Source of the DNA: Lachnospiraceae bacterium UBA3401
GTDB lineage: Bacteria > Bacillota > Clostridia > Lachnospirales > Lachnospiraceae
DNA length: 36,851 nt
Assembly: GCA_002358575.1 (NCBI GenBank)
Contig: DEPD01000094.1
Span: forward strand, 1 to 36,851
Direction of reading: 5' to 3'
Under the pieces are notes generated by a model. That model worked only from the letters and a program-made list of their open reading frames with translations, ran no database searches and had not been told where the DNA came from. Shown here piece after piece: positions 27,136 to 35,517 of this stretch. Positions within the stretch are counted from its first letter, which is position 1. Each line of letters begins with the position of its first letter. Position numbers and translations under genes: made by a program.

Positions 27136-28077
27136 ATGCGAAAAGGTTTGAGAAAAAAAGCAGCAGCAGTTCTGATGGCAGTCGCTGTGTTACTGACAGC
27201 AGTGAATGTGGATATAGTGTCCTATGCAAAAGGTCCAACCTATACAGCGATACAGGATGTTTATTACACAAAAGAAAACTGTGTAGTGTATGCAGAGCCA
27301 ACTTATACAGCCACAGTCCTGACGACGTTAGGAGCCAACTTGCCAGTACAGGTAATTGGTGAGTATTCTAATGGATGGTATCGAATTAATATCGGCGTGA
27401 TTTGTTATGTGAAAATGGATTCAGTCACTTCTGCGGGAGCGATAGGTATCAGTGATCCAGGAGACAAACAGATTGCAGATGCACAGAAAACAGCAGCAGA
27501 GTTGGGATATGAGTTTGTCTATCTCAAATTAAATAAAGAAAAAGTAATTAAGAAAGATATATACAACAGCTATCTAGGACGAAAAGTAATACTTTACGCA
27601 AAGATTGATGATGAGATTGGTGTCTCTTTTAAGATGCTTTATGAAGATAAGATAAAAAAAGACATTAATCTAAAAATAACAAAGACAGCTACCGTCAACA
27701 ATTTTGGAGAGCGGATTGTGGAGTTTAAATTTGACGATTTTGTAGAGTTGAAAGGACAAATTGCCATTTTTCAGTTTAAGGAAGGATATGACAAGGCAGT
27801 CACTATTTTTCCAGCAGATGTTGAAACTGGGGACTATGTGGAGATGAATACATACTATACTGAGTTTAGCGAGTTTGCATATGCGCCAGTCACACAGGTA
27901 GCCGATATGAAAATTGTGGAAACGGAGATACCAAATTCTCTTACCGATAATCAAAGAAATATTATGGCAGACCATAGAAAGGGGATTAAATATATGAGCG
28001 ATGACACTAAGGAATACAGAAGCATCGTTCATGGAAAACTCCGCAAAGACACAGAGTACGTGGATTATAATTATTAA
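27136..28077 (+). CDS. Secreted SH3-domain-type protein
   Basis: This 313-residue protein has a signal peptide (basic RKGLRKK, hydrophobic core, likely cut after SYA near residue 31). A bacterial SH3-like domain follows at about 38-95, with the family pattern of Val-Tyr-Ala-Glu-Pro, then Val-Gly-Trp-Tyr-Arg-Ile. The remaining 200 residues are charged and not recognised. SH3 domains of this type usually bind cell wall peptides. GGGGGTGA before the ATG is a strong ribosome binding site. It is the last gene of the surface operon; a strong terminator follows directly. A wall-binding or LRR-complex accessory role is inference. Confidence 0.82.
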   Translation: MRKGLRKKAAAVLMAVAVLLTAVNVDIVSYAKGPTYTAIQDVYYTKENCVVYAEPTYTATVLTTLGANLPVQVIGEYSNGWYRINIGVICYVKMDSVTSAGAIGISDPGDKQIADAQKTAAELGYEFVYLKLNKEKVIKKDIYNSYLGRKVILYAKIDDEIGVSFKMLYEDKIKKDINLKITKTATVNNFGERIVEFKFDDFVELKGQIAIFQFKEGYDKAVTIFPADVETGDYVEMNTYYTEFSEFAYAPVTQVADMKIVETEIPNSLTDNQRNIMADHRKGIKYMSDDTKEYRSIVHGKLRKDTEYVDYNY

Positions 28078-28085
28078 AAATCCTT

Positions 28086-28127
28086 AAAAAGAAGATATAA
28101 GTTTAAGCAATCTTATATCTTCTTTTT
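28086..28127 (+). terminator. Terminator of the surface-protein operon
   Basis: A perfect 16-bp stem, AAAAAGAAGATATAAG (28086-28101) with its complement (28112-28127), has a ten-base loop and ends in five Ts. It lies 8 bases after the SH3 gene stop. Confidence 0.88.
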
Positions 28128-28272
28128 CGTATATTGGTTGAAATTTTGCATTATGTGTGCTATGATTTCAAGTGGAAAGCGTATGAACTGTATTAATTCA
28201 AACAATACAGTATGCACTTTTTTCAGACACAGAAAGACTCTGAGAGCCTATACATATGTTAAGGAGGGGAAA

Positions 28273-29004
28273 ATGGCGGGAACAGAGGGGAAGATGACTA
28301 AACCGGTCATTACAGTCAAGGATTTATATAAAGTGTATCGTATTGGTGAGAACCGAGTACGTGCACTAAATGGGGTGAGCTTTAGTATTAACCGCGGTGA
28401 GTTCTGTGCGATTGTAGGAACATCTGGATCGGGAAAATCCACACTGCTCAATATGTTGGCAGGTTTGGAAAAACCTACTAAGGGTGAGATTGTCATTATC
28501 GGTGAACATATGGAAACGAAAAGTGAAAATCAGTTGGTGCGATTTCGGCGAGAACATATTGGTTTTATTTTTCAGTCATTTAATTTGATGGGGACAATGA
28601 ATGCGGTGGAGAATGTGGCACTGCCATTAACGTTTCAAGGCGTGTCTAAAAGAGAGCGTACAAAGCGTGCAAAAAAGATGGTGCATTTGGTAGGGCTTGA
28701 TAAATACTGGGATCACAGGCCAAATCAGATGTCGGGCGGACAGCAGCAGCGCGTCGGTGTTGCGAGAGCGCTTGTAGTTAATCCAGAGATTATCTTTGCG
28801 GATGAACCGACTGGAAATCTTGATTCTAATACTTCAAGGGATATTATGAATCTAATGCAGCGTGTAGTGAGAGAGCAGAAACGTACTTTGATTATGGTTA
28901 CACATGACAATACGCTTGCAAGTTTTGCTGACAAGATCATTCGGATTGTCGATGGTAAAATTGTTGATATGGTGGATAATACAAAAATGGAGGAGGAAAA
29001 ATGA
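28273..29004 (+). CDS. MacB/LolD-type ABC transporter ATPase
   Basis: This 243-residue ATPase has Walker A GTSGSGKST, a Q-loop (IFQSFNL), the signature MSGGQQQR, Walker B FADEPTGNLDS and the H-loop VTHD. DEPTGNLDS is typical of the MacB/LolD/FtsE group, which drives mechanotransmission rather than transport through a channel. AAGGAGG lies 5 bases before the ATG at 28273; the upstream extension to 28138 has no such site. The last bases overlap the next start (ATGA), and the downstream permease is FtsX/MacB-like, so the three genes form one transporter. The substrate is unknown. Confidence 0.92.
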   Translation: MAGTEGKMTKPVITVKDLYKVYRIGENRVRALNGVSFSINRGEFCAIVGTSGSGKSTLLNMLAGLEKPTKGEIVIIGEHMETKSENQLVRFRREHIGFIFQSFNLMGTMNAVENVALPLTFQGVSKRERTKRAKKMVHLVGLDKYWDHRPNQMSGGQQQRVGVARALVVNPEIIFADEPTGNLDSNTSRDIMNLMQRVVREQKRTLIMVTHDNTLASFADKIIRIVDGKIVDMVDNTKMEEEK

Positions 29005-30704
29005 AAAAGGTAAAACAAATATTAGTTTTGATACTTATGGCGGTTTTACTGTGTGGTAATACAATGACTGCATTGGCAGATGAAGACCAGTCAGATAATA
29101 AACCTACACAGAATAGTCCAAGTGACGAATATGCATCAAAAGAATGGAAAGATCAGATTCGAGGGGAATTGAATCGATATTATACAGATTTGAAGATGCG
29201 CTATAAATTGACAGAGGATAAGCGCAAGCGTATGGATAAGATTTATAACAGCGCTATGACTTATATGGAAAATGCGCCGCTTACTATGTCAGAATTGACA
29301 AGCTATGAGGCTGAGATTGAAGGGTATTTGAAGGAGATTTTAGAGGAGAATTCTTCGGGAACAGAAAAATTTCTAATGCTTTCCAATGAGGTTCCTATTA
29401 CAAGTGCACAGTATGGAGAACTTACGTTTGTAGTGCTGTCATTGATTAATCTGGGAAAGTCTGATATCACAGATGTTGTGATCACGCCGACGGTATCTAA
29501 CGATAGGACCAAGTGGCCATTTGATATTAATCAGGCATATGATGCGCAGATGCTTCCAATTATACAGGCTTCTAAGGATACCACAGATGCGTTTAACAAG
29601 CGTATGGATATTGGCTGGTACTTTAATGTTAGACAGGATGTGCTTACAGGCTGCTATCCATTAAGTTTTCATGCGACGTATTATCAGAACGGCGCACTGG
29701 TAGAAACAGATATTACGACTTACATTAATATCAAGGGTGCTGATCCGGAAAAACTTTTGATAAAAGATGAAGATGAACCAGAAAAGAAAACAACAAATCC
29801 ACGTATTATTGTAACAGGTTATCGTACAGAGCCAGAAGTGGTCTATGCAGGTTCAACTTTTAAGCTGACAGTAAGTGTCAAAAATACTTCAAGGGAGACT
29901 GCTGTTGAGAACGTGCTTTTTAACTTGGAAGCTACAGTGGAAGGAAAGGATGCAGACGCTACGTACTCGGCATTTCTACCGACATCAGGTTCTAGCTCCG
30001 TTTACACAGAGCGCATTTCGCCAGGTCAAACTTATGATATGAGCATTGAGATGGAAGCGAAATCAGACCTTTCCCAAAAGCCGTATGTGCTGACTGTCAA
30101 TATGAAATATGACACAGAGGATCAGATTAATATGTCTGATGTTGCACATGTGTCTGTGCCAATCAAGCAGGAGGCAAAGGTTGATACTGGCGCGGCAGAG
30201 ATTATGCCAGAATCGATTTCAGTAGGCGAACAGTCTAATGTTATGTTTAGCGTGTTTAATACAGGTAAGACAACGCTTTACAATGTAAAGGTAACTTATG
30301 AGAGCGCGACAGTGGAGAGTGGCATCACTTATCTTGGAAATATTTCGCCGGGTGCGACACAAAATGTCGATTCCATGTTGACTGGTATTGCGCCAGATAC
30401 AGGGGAAGGAATTGTCAAGGCGGTAATTACATACGAAGATGAGGCTGGAAATGAGACGCGCTTTGAGAAGGATTTAAATCTTTTGGTATATGAGATGATG
30501 ATTGATGAGGGAATGATAGAAGATATGCCTATGGAGCCAATAGAGGGTGAGAATACTAAGAAGAAAATCCCTCTTGTTGGGATTCTTGGCATTGCGGCGG
30601 CAGCGATTGCAGTGATTGCAGTTGTCATCACCATTATTTCCAAGAAGAGAAAGGCAAAGAAGCATAAGGAAGATATGGATTTGCTAGATGAGGATGATGT
30701 ATAA
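29001..30704 (+). CDS. Extracellular membrane-anchored protein of the MacB-like transporter
   Basis: This 567-residue protein has a signal peptide (MKKVKQILVLILMAVLLCGN), a charged helical region (about 45-120), then beta-rich CARDB/COG1361-like domains (about 130-250, 270-390 and 400-500). The sequence PEVVYAGSTFKLTVSVKN is typical of them. One C-terminal membrane helix (about 528-550) is followed by a basic, then acidic tail (EDMDLLDEDDV). It would therefore be an outward-facing anchored protein. It sits between ATPase and permease genes and overlaps both, so it most likely interacts with the FtsX-type extracellular domain. No HlyD-like adaptor domain is visible. Its exact role is unknown. 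Confidence 0.82.
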   Translation: MKKVKQILVLILMAVLLCGNTMTALADEDQSDNKPTQNSPSDEYASKEWKDQIRGELNRYYTDLKMRYKLTEDKRKRMDKIYNSAMTYMENAPLTMSELTSYEAEIEGYLKEILEENSSGTEKFLMLSNEVPITSAQYGELTFVVLSLINLGKSDITDVVITPTVSNDRTKWPFDINQAYDAQMLPIIQASKDTTDAFNKRMDIGWYFNVRQDVLTGCYPLSFHATYYQNGALVETDITTYINIKGADPEKLLIKDEDEPEKKTTNPRIIVTGYRTEPEVVYAGSTFKLTVSVKNTSRETAVENVLFNLEATVEGKDADATYSAFLPTSGSSSVYTERISPGQTYDMSIEMEAKSDLSQKPYVLTVNMKYDTEDQINMSDVAHVSVPIKQEAKVDTGAAEIMPESISVGEQSNVMFSVFNTGKTTLYNVKVTYESATVESGITYLGNISPGATQNVDSMLTGIAPDTGEGIVKAVITYEDEAGNETRFEKDLNLLVYEMMIDEGMIEDMPMEPIEGENTKKKIPLVGILGIAAAAIAVIAVVITIISKKRKAKKHKEDMDLLDEDDV

Positions 30705-32077
30705 TGAAATTCTTTGATTTATTGCGCATGAGCATCTCCAATCTGTGGAAACGCAAACTCCGTACTGTGCTGACTGTGTTGGGAGTGGTGATTGGTATTA
30801 CCTCGATAGTTGTCATGGTTGCACTTGGAAATGGACTCAAACAGTCAATGTTGGATAACTATGCCAATTACAGTTCTATGACGCAGATACAAATTTATAG
30901 TGGAGGATATTATTCTAGTAGTGGCAGTGGTCAGGATGAGCAGAAAAAGCTGGATGATGCGTTTGTTCAAGAACTGCTGGGTATGGAGCATGTCAAGGAG
31001 GTCTATCCTAGGTTAAATATTTCTGCGATGGCAAAGGTTGGAAAATATGCTGGACATCTTGATATTTATGGTATTACGAAAGAAGAGTTTGCAACCATGA
31101 ATATTTCAATTGGGAAGGGAAAGCTGCCAGATTCTGATACGGAATTGCAGTTTTTCTATGGAAACAATGTGCTCACAAATTTTTATGTGGAAAAGACAAA
31201 TGTCTATTCCTTCTGGGAGACAGGAGAAGCGCCAGATGTGGATTTAATGGAAGATGCTATCTTTGTAATCTTTGATACAGATGCGTACTGGCGTTCACAG
31301 GGCGGCTCAGATGAAAATGGAAATCCCGTAAAACAGCCTAAAAAATATTTGATAGAGGCATGTGGTATTATGGAGGGTGAGCTTGGAGAATGGAATAACA
31401 ACAACAGCCAAAGTATTCTCTGTAATATGGAGGCACTGAAAGCAGAATTGAAACGTATTTTTAAGAAAAATCCAATTCCGGGACAGCCAACCAGAAAGAA
31501 TGGGAAACCGTACAATGAGCTTTTTTATTCAGAAATTATTGTTCAGGTTGACGATATGGCAAATGTGACCGATCTGACAACTTGGCTGAAAGACAGCGGT
31601 TACAACGCAAACAGTTCGGCAGAGTGGATACAGCAAGAGCTTGACTCAATGAATATGATACAGGCAGTACTTGGCGCAATTGGAGCAGTTGCTATGCTAG
31701 TTGCAGCGATCAGTATTACAAACACTATGATGATGTCTATCTATGAACGCACGAAAGAGATTGGTGTTATGAAGGTGCTTGGCTGTGATATCCGCAATAT
31801 ACAAGGTTTGTTCTTGATAGAGGCTGGTTTTATTGGATTTATTGGAGGAGTGGTTGGCGTTGGATTTAGTTATGGGTTAAGTGTGGTAATCAACGGTCTC
31901 GTGGCTGGAAGCGAGGCGACCGCCAATATGGGTATTTCGGGCGCGATTTGTCGGATTCCGTTGTGGTTGAGTCCACTCGCAATTGTGTTTGCAATTGTAA
32001 TTGGCATGATTGCAGGTTTTATTCCATCCCTTCGGGCAATGCGGCTGAGTCCGCTTGCGGCAATCCGCAATGAATAG
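30704..32077 (+). CDS. FtsX/MacB-type ABC transporter permease
   Basis: This 457-residue permease has the MacB layout: the basic start NLWKRKLRTVLTVLGVVIG with the first membrane helix (about 20-42), a large extracellular domain (about 45-310), then three membrane helices near 318-345, 365-392 and 418-440. Family motifs include TNTMMMSIYERTKEIGVMKVLGC (given here in part) and PSLRAMRLSPLAAIRNE at the end. The middle domain is longer and more Tyr/Ser/Gly-rich at its start than in MacB. The start overlaps the previous stop by one base. With the upstream ATPase and anchored protein it completes the operon, closed by the hairpin at 32099. Confidence 0.9.
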   Translation: MKFFDLLRMSISNLWKRKLRTVLTVLGVVIGITSIVVMVALGNGLKQSMLDNYANYSSMTQIQIYSGGYYSSSGSGQDEQKKLDDAFVQELLGMEHVKEVYPRLNISAMAKVGKYAGHLDIYGITKEEFATMNISIGKGKLPDSDTELQFFYGNNVLTNFYVEKTNVYSFWETGEAPDVDLMEDAIFVIFDTDAYWRSQGGSDENGNPVKQPKKYLIEACGIMEGELGEWNNNNSQSILCNMEALKAELKRIFKKNPIPGQPTRKNGKPYNELFYSEIIVQVDDMANVTDLTTWLKDSGYNANSSAEWIQQELDSMNMIQAVLGAIGAVAMLVAAISITNTMMMSIYERTKEIGVMKVLGCDIRNIQGLFLIEAGFIGFIGGVVGVGFSYGLSVVINGLVAGSEATANMGISGAICRIPLWLSPLAIVFAIVIGMIAGFIPSLRAMRLSPLAAIRNE

Positions 32078-32098
32078 AGTAATATAAATAGCAGTTAT

Positions 32099-32127
32099 AA
32101 GGGCTTCTCAAAAAGAGAAGTCCTTTT
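32099..32127 (+). terminator. Terminator of the MacB-like operon
   Basis: An 11-bp stem (AAGGGCTTCTC at 32099-32109 with 32115-32125, one G-T wobble, AAAAA loop) is followed by a T run. Confidence 0.8.
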
Positions 32128-32131
32128 GTAT

Positions 32132-32158
32132 ACTTAAAAGCATTCCCAACATATATTA
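32132..32158 (+). promoter_or_regulatory. Sigma-K-like promoter for the subtilase gene
   Basis: AC (32132-32133), a 16-base spacer and CATATATTA (32150-32158) match the AC-N16-CATAnnnTA consensus of sigma-K. The start codon is 55 bases downstream. There is no good TTGACA-like box at the right distance. Confidence 0.4.
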
Positions 32159-32213
32159 ATGTGAAGATACAACGTGATGGTTTGCTTGTCAGACTATTAC
32201 AGAGGGAATGAAA

Positions 32214-33143
32214 ATGGATAGAGTACGCAGAATGATCGGCTGTGAACACAGAGCAGTAAAATCTTATACAGGAAAGGGAATTTATACAGCTATATTGGAC
32301 AGTGGCGTGGCAACACATCCAGATTTACGAGGACGAATTGTTGCTTTTAAGGATTTTGTGTCAAATAAACGTACTGCCTATGATGATAACGGGCATGGAA
32401 CCCATGTGTCTGGAATTTTAGCTGGAAATGGTGCAGCCTCTAAGGGGAAATATAGAGGAATTGCACCAGAGTGTATGCTGGTTTGCGGCAAAGTATTGGA
32501 CAAAGAGGGGGGGGGCAGTCTCAAAAACCTTACCAAAGGATTGATCTGGATATCCGACATAATGAAAAGTGTTCCAATTCGGATTCTCAATATATCAATT
32601 GAGATGGAGTCTGAGGATGGAATTGACCCAGAGGATTGGGAACAATTCCGAAAATATATTCGATATTTGTGGGATAACAATATTATGATTGTTGCAGCAG
32701 CAGGAAATAAGGGACCAAATCCTATGACGTTATCACCAATTGGTGAATGTGGAGGGTGTGTCTGTGTGGGGTGTCATGACGGCGATTACAAACCCAAATA
32801 TGGACGACTCTGCAATGAGTATTCAAGCAGAGGACCTGGAAAAGACATTTCGGCTATCAGCAATCCTCTGAAAAAACCAGACATTGTGGCACCTGGCACA
32901 GATATTGTGTCCTGTAGTTCTCATTTTCGCACAACACCCTATATTTCCAAAAGCGGAACTTCTATGTCAGCGCCTATTGTCAGCGGTGCATGTGCGTTGT
33001 GTTTGCAGAAATATCCGCATTTGACCAATCGGGAGTTACGACGCCTTTTGCTGGGATCTGCAATGGATTTGGGGCAGAGTTGGGGTGTGCAGGGTGCGGG
33101 AATGCTTCGGATAGACAGTTTACTTGCGCAAGGATATTTTTAA
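32214..33143 (+). CDS. Subtilisin-like serine protease (S8), no signal peptide
   Basis: This 310-residue protease has the S8 catalytic triad: Asp29 (AILDSGV), His61 (DNGHGTHV) and Ser250 (SGTSMSAP), plus the oxyanion region AAAGNKGPN. There is no signal peptide and no visible propeptide, so it is probably intracellular, in the AprX/Isp manner, or made in the mother cell. Several Cys residues occur around GECGGCVCVGCHDGD. The ATG at 32214 fits the AGAGGG ribosome binding site 7 bases away; the ATG at 32208 is too close. A run of nine Gs (32507-32515, residues about 98-101) sits in the coding sequence and could allow slippage. Context: single gene between terminated operons, with a sigma-K-like promoter. 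Confidence 0.92.
   Translation: MDRVRRMIGCEHRAVKSYTGKGIYTAILDSGVATHPDLRGRIVAFKDFVSNKRTAYDDNGHGTHVSGILAGNGAASKGKYRGIAPECMLVCGKVLDKEGGGSLKNLTKGLIWISDIMKSVPIRILNISIEMESEDGIDPEDWEQFRKYIRYLWDNNIMIVAAAGNKGPNPMTLSPIGECGGCVCVGCHDGDYKPKYGRLCNEYSSRGPGKDISAISNPLKKPDIVAPGTDIVSCSSHFRTTPYISKSGTSMSAPIVSGACALCLQKYPHLTNRELRRLLLGSAMDLGQSWGVQGAGMLRIDSLLAQGYF
32507..32515 (+). repeat. G9 homopolymer tract in the subtilase gene
   Basis: Nine Gs in a row code for Gly codons after Glu98. Long G tracts are rare in AT-rich genomes and mutate by slippage, so the gene could be phase-variable. It could also be a sequencing error site, but the frame is intact. Confidence 0.6.
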
Positions 33144-33150
33144 TTATATA

Positions 33151-33179
33151 TTGACAATAACTGTATATTTGTATACAAT
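33151..33179 (+). promoter_or_regulatory. Promoter of the Re-citrate synthase operon
   Basis: A perfect TTGACA (33151-33156) and TACAAT (33174-33179) with a 17-base spacer lie 90 bases before the start codon. Confidence 0.8.
33169..33178. promoter_or_regulatory. Candidate GntR/FCD operator
   Basis: The perfect palindrome TTGTATACAA overlaps the -10 box. Regulators of the FCD branch of the GntR family bind palindromes of this type, and one is encoded downstream. Larger arms (ATAACTG at 33157-33163 and CAGTTAT at 33192-33198) form a wider inverted repeat. A second core GTATAC lies at 34783-34788, just before the regulator gene. Binding is inferred. Confidence 0.5.
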
Positions 33180-33268
33180 AATACAGAAATGCAGTTATGT
33201 ATTCCAAAGGTCTTGAATAAAGGGCAGACTTTAGGAGCGCATGTAGGAAAAACTGAGGAGGAAAAGCG

Positions 33269-34693
33269 ATGGCAGACAACAGCGAATATTTTGAAAACCG
33301 ACCCATTACAATGAATGAACATAACAATCTTTTACAGATTGAGGAACATATGTATCAGTTGCAAGATGTGGAAAAACCCAATGCTTTCCGCAATATGTTT
33401 CCTTATGATGAGATACCAAAGATTCCTTTTAATGACAGAGTGGTTCCGCATAATATGCCAAAGGAAATCTGGATTACAGACACAACGTTTCGTGACGGAC
33501 AGCAGTCGAGGGCACCATATAGCACAGAACAGATTGTTACAATCTATGATTATTTGCACAGACTTGGTGGTCCGAATGGCATGATCCGGCAGAGCGAGTT
33601 CTTTTTGTACAGCCAGAAGGATAGAGATGCAGTTTACAAGTGTATGGAGCGTGGCTATCAGTTTCCAGAAGTGACATCATGGATACGAGCGAGCAAAGAG
33701 GATTTCAAGCTGGTCAAGGAGATTGGCATGAAACAGACAGGTATTCTTGTAAGCTGCTCAGATTATCATATTTTTCTGAAATTGAAAATGACAAGACGAC
33801 AGGCAATGGAACACTATTTGTCTGTTGTGCGGGACTGCCTAGAAGAAGGTATTAGTGTGCGGTGCCATTTGGAAGATATCACTAGAGCGGATATCTATGG
33901 ATATGTCGTTCCGTTTTGTCAGGAGCTGATGCGGTTGGCAGAACAGTATCAGCTTCCAATTGTGGTGCGCGCTTGCGACACGATGGGATATGGCGTGAAC
34001 TATCCAGGTGCGGTTATTCCTAGAAGTGTGCAGGGAATTATTTATGCGTTGTACACACATGCAGGTGTGCCACATGAATGGATTGAATGGCATGGGCACA
34101 ATGATTTTTATAAGGCAGTTACAAACTCTACAACAGCGTGGTTATATGGTTGTTCTGGTGTGAATACATCGCTGTTTGGCATTGGTGAGCGCACTGGAAA
34201 CACCCCGCTTGAGGCGATGATTTTTGAGTATGCACAGCTTAAAGGGACCTTAAACGGTATGGATACAACTGTTATCACAGAGCTTGCAGAGTATTATGAG
34301 AAAGAGATTGGTTATCATATTCCAGAGCGAACGCCTTTTGTGGGGAAGAATTTTAATGTTACTAGAGCAGGTATCCATGCCGATGGACTGTTAAAGAATG
34401 AGGAAATCTACAATATTTTTGACACAGAAAAGTTTCTTAACCGCCCTGTATTATGTGCGGTATCCAATACTTCAGGGCTTGCGGGAATTGCACACTGGAT
34501 TAACACTTATTATAAATTTAAGGATGATGAGAAGATTAGCAAGTCCTCAGAGCTTGTTGCGTATGTAAAAGCGTGGGTGGATGCAGAGTATGAAAGCGGC
34601 AGAGTGACTGTTCTCACAGATGACGAGCTGCTCACTGTGATTGCAGAAGGCTGTAAGACGCTCGGTGTTATTCTGAGCGGTCCAAAGTGCTGA
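33269..34693 (+). CDS. Re-citrate synthase (homocitrate/isopropylmalate synthase-like)
   Basis: This 474-residue enzyme belongs to the HMGL-like aldolase-fold family. It has TDTTFRDGQQS (Asp71, Arg75) for metal and acyl-CoA chemistry and HGHND (His275, His277) for the divalent metal. The C-terminal regulatory domain of isopropylmalate synthase is missing. The pattern CSGVNTSLFGIGERTGNTPL closely resembles the Re-citrate synthase of Clostridium kluyveri, which condenses acetyl-CoA with oxaloacetate. Location upstream of isocitrate dehydrogenase supports citrate rather than homocitrate synthesis. AGGAGG lies 8 bases before the ATG. The final codons form one arm of a 16-bp hairpin. A homocitrate synthase activity cannot be excluded from sequence alone. 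Confidence 0.85.
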   Translation: MADNSEYFENRPITMNEHNNLLQIEEHMYQLQDVEKPNAFRNMFPYDEIPKIPFNDRVVPHNMPKEIWITDTTFRDGQQSRAPYSTEQIVTIYDYLHRLGGPNGMIRQSEFFLYSQKDRDAVYKCMERGYQFPEVTSWIRASKEDFKLVKEIGMKQTGILVSCSDYHIFLKLKMTRRQAMEHYLSVVRDCLEEGISVRCHLEDITRADIYGYVVPFCQELMRLAEQYQLPIVVRACDTMGYGVNYPGAVIPRSVQGIIYALYTHAGVPHEWIEWHGHNDFYKAVTNSTTAWLYGCSGVNTSLFGIGERTGNTPLEAMIFEYAQLKGTLNGMDTTVITELAEYYEKEIGYHIPERTPFVGKNFNVTRAGIHADGLLKNEEIYNIFDTEKFLNRPVLCAVSNTSGLAGIAHWINTYYKFKDDEKISKSSELVAYVKAWVDAEYESGRVTVLTDDELLTVIAEGCKTLGVILSGPKC

Positions 34694-34707
34694 CCGCTCA
34701 GAATAAC
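34667..34707. promoter_or_regulatory. 16-bp hairpin across the citrate synthase stop codon
   Basis: A perfect 16-bp inverted repeat (GTTATTCTGAGCGGTC at 34667-34682, complement at 34692-34707, nine-base loop) includes the last codons and the TGA at 34691-34693. Only A/C-rich sequence follows on the plus strand, so it is not a classical terminator. It could act as an mRNA stability or partial termination element between the synthase and regulator genes. Confidence 0.6.
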
Positions 34708-34818
34708 ATGATGCACACAGTCACATTACCGCTTTGCGATTGTGGCTGGCGCGATACACACGGCAAATTTCATTAGTTATGCGTATACGTGTGGGAAATA
34801 AATGACGAGGTGACAGAA

Positions 34819-35499
34819 ATGGACGAGTATGATGTAAATCATGATGCATCGGACAAGTATTCGTTGCGAGGAAGAGTGTTTCGGAAGCTGCGAGAAGCGA
34901 TTTTAAATGGAATATATCAGGAGAATGTAGAACTGAAAGAGGCGGCAATTGCGGAGGAACTAGGTGTGAGCAGAACACCTGTACGCGAAGCGTTTCGGCA
35001 GTTGGAACTCGAAGGATTAATTCGGATTGTGCCTAATAAAGGCGCATATGTCACAGGTATTTCTGCATCAGATGTGGCAGATATTTATGAAATTCGTTCC
35101 CTTTTGGAAGGACTGTGTGCAAGATGGGCGACAGAGAAGATCACAAAGGAAAAAATTGAGGAGTTGGAAGAGATTATTCTTTTGAGTGAATTTCACCTGT
35201 CAAAAGAGCACTATGAACAGCTGATTGAGCTGGACAATCGGTTTCATATGCATTTGTATGAGGCATGTGAGAGCAAGATGCTAATCCATTTGTTAAAGGA
35301 TTTTCACCGGTATGTACAGAAGGAACGGCAGCAGACACTTTCTGACAAGGCGCGGAGTGCAGCGGCTGTGGAGGAACACAAGAGCATTATGGAAGCGATA
35401 CGCGATGGCAATGCACAGCTTGCAGAAAAACTTGCGGACGAACATATTTGTAATGCGTATCGAAATATGGTAAAATGTGGTTTGAGCGCAAAACACTAA
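34819..35499 (+). CDS. GntR-family regulator, FCD branch
   Basis: This 226-residue protein has an N-terminal winged helix (about 16-80; recognition helix in LGVSRTPVREAFRQLELEGLI, shown in part) and an all-helical FCD ligand domain (about 88-215). The putative metal ligands are Asp and His in LDNRFHMHLY, His in EEHKSIMEAI and His in ADEHICNAY. FCD regulators usually sense organic acids. Lying between citrate synthase and isocitrate dehydrogenase, this one probably senses a citrate-cycle acid such as citrate or 2-oxoglutarate. GAGGTG lies 6 bases before the ATG at 34819; the GTG at 34789 has no suitable site. It is probably a repressor of its own operon through the palindrome at 33169. Confidence 0.9.
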   Translation: MDEYDVNHDASDKYSLRGRVFRKLREAILNGIYQENVELKEAAIAEELGVSRTPVREAFRQLELEGLIRIVPNKGAYVTGISASDVADIYEIRSLLEGLCARWATEKITKEKIEELEEIILLSEFHLSKEHYEQLIELDNRFHMHLYEACESKMLIHLLKDFHRYVQKERQQTLSDKARSAAAVEEHKSIMEAIRDGNAQLAEKLADEHICNAYRNMVKCGLSAKH

Positions 35500-35517
35500 A
35501 TTTAGGAGGAGATAAGA

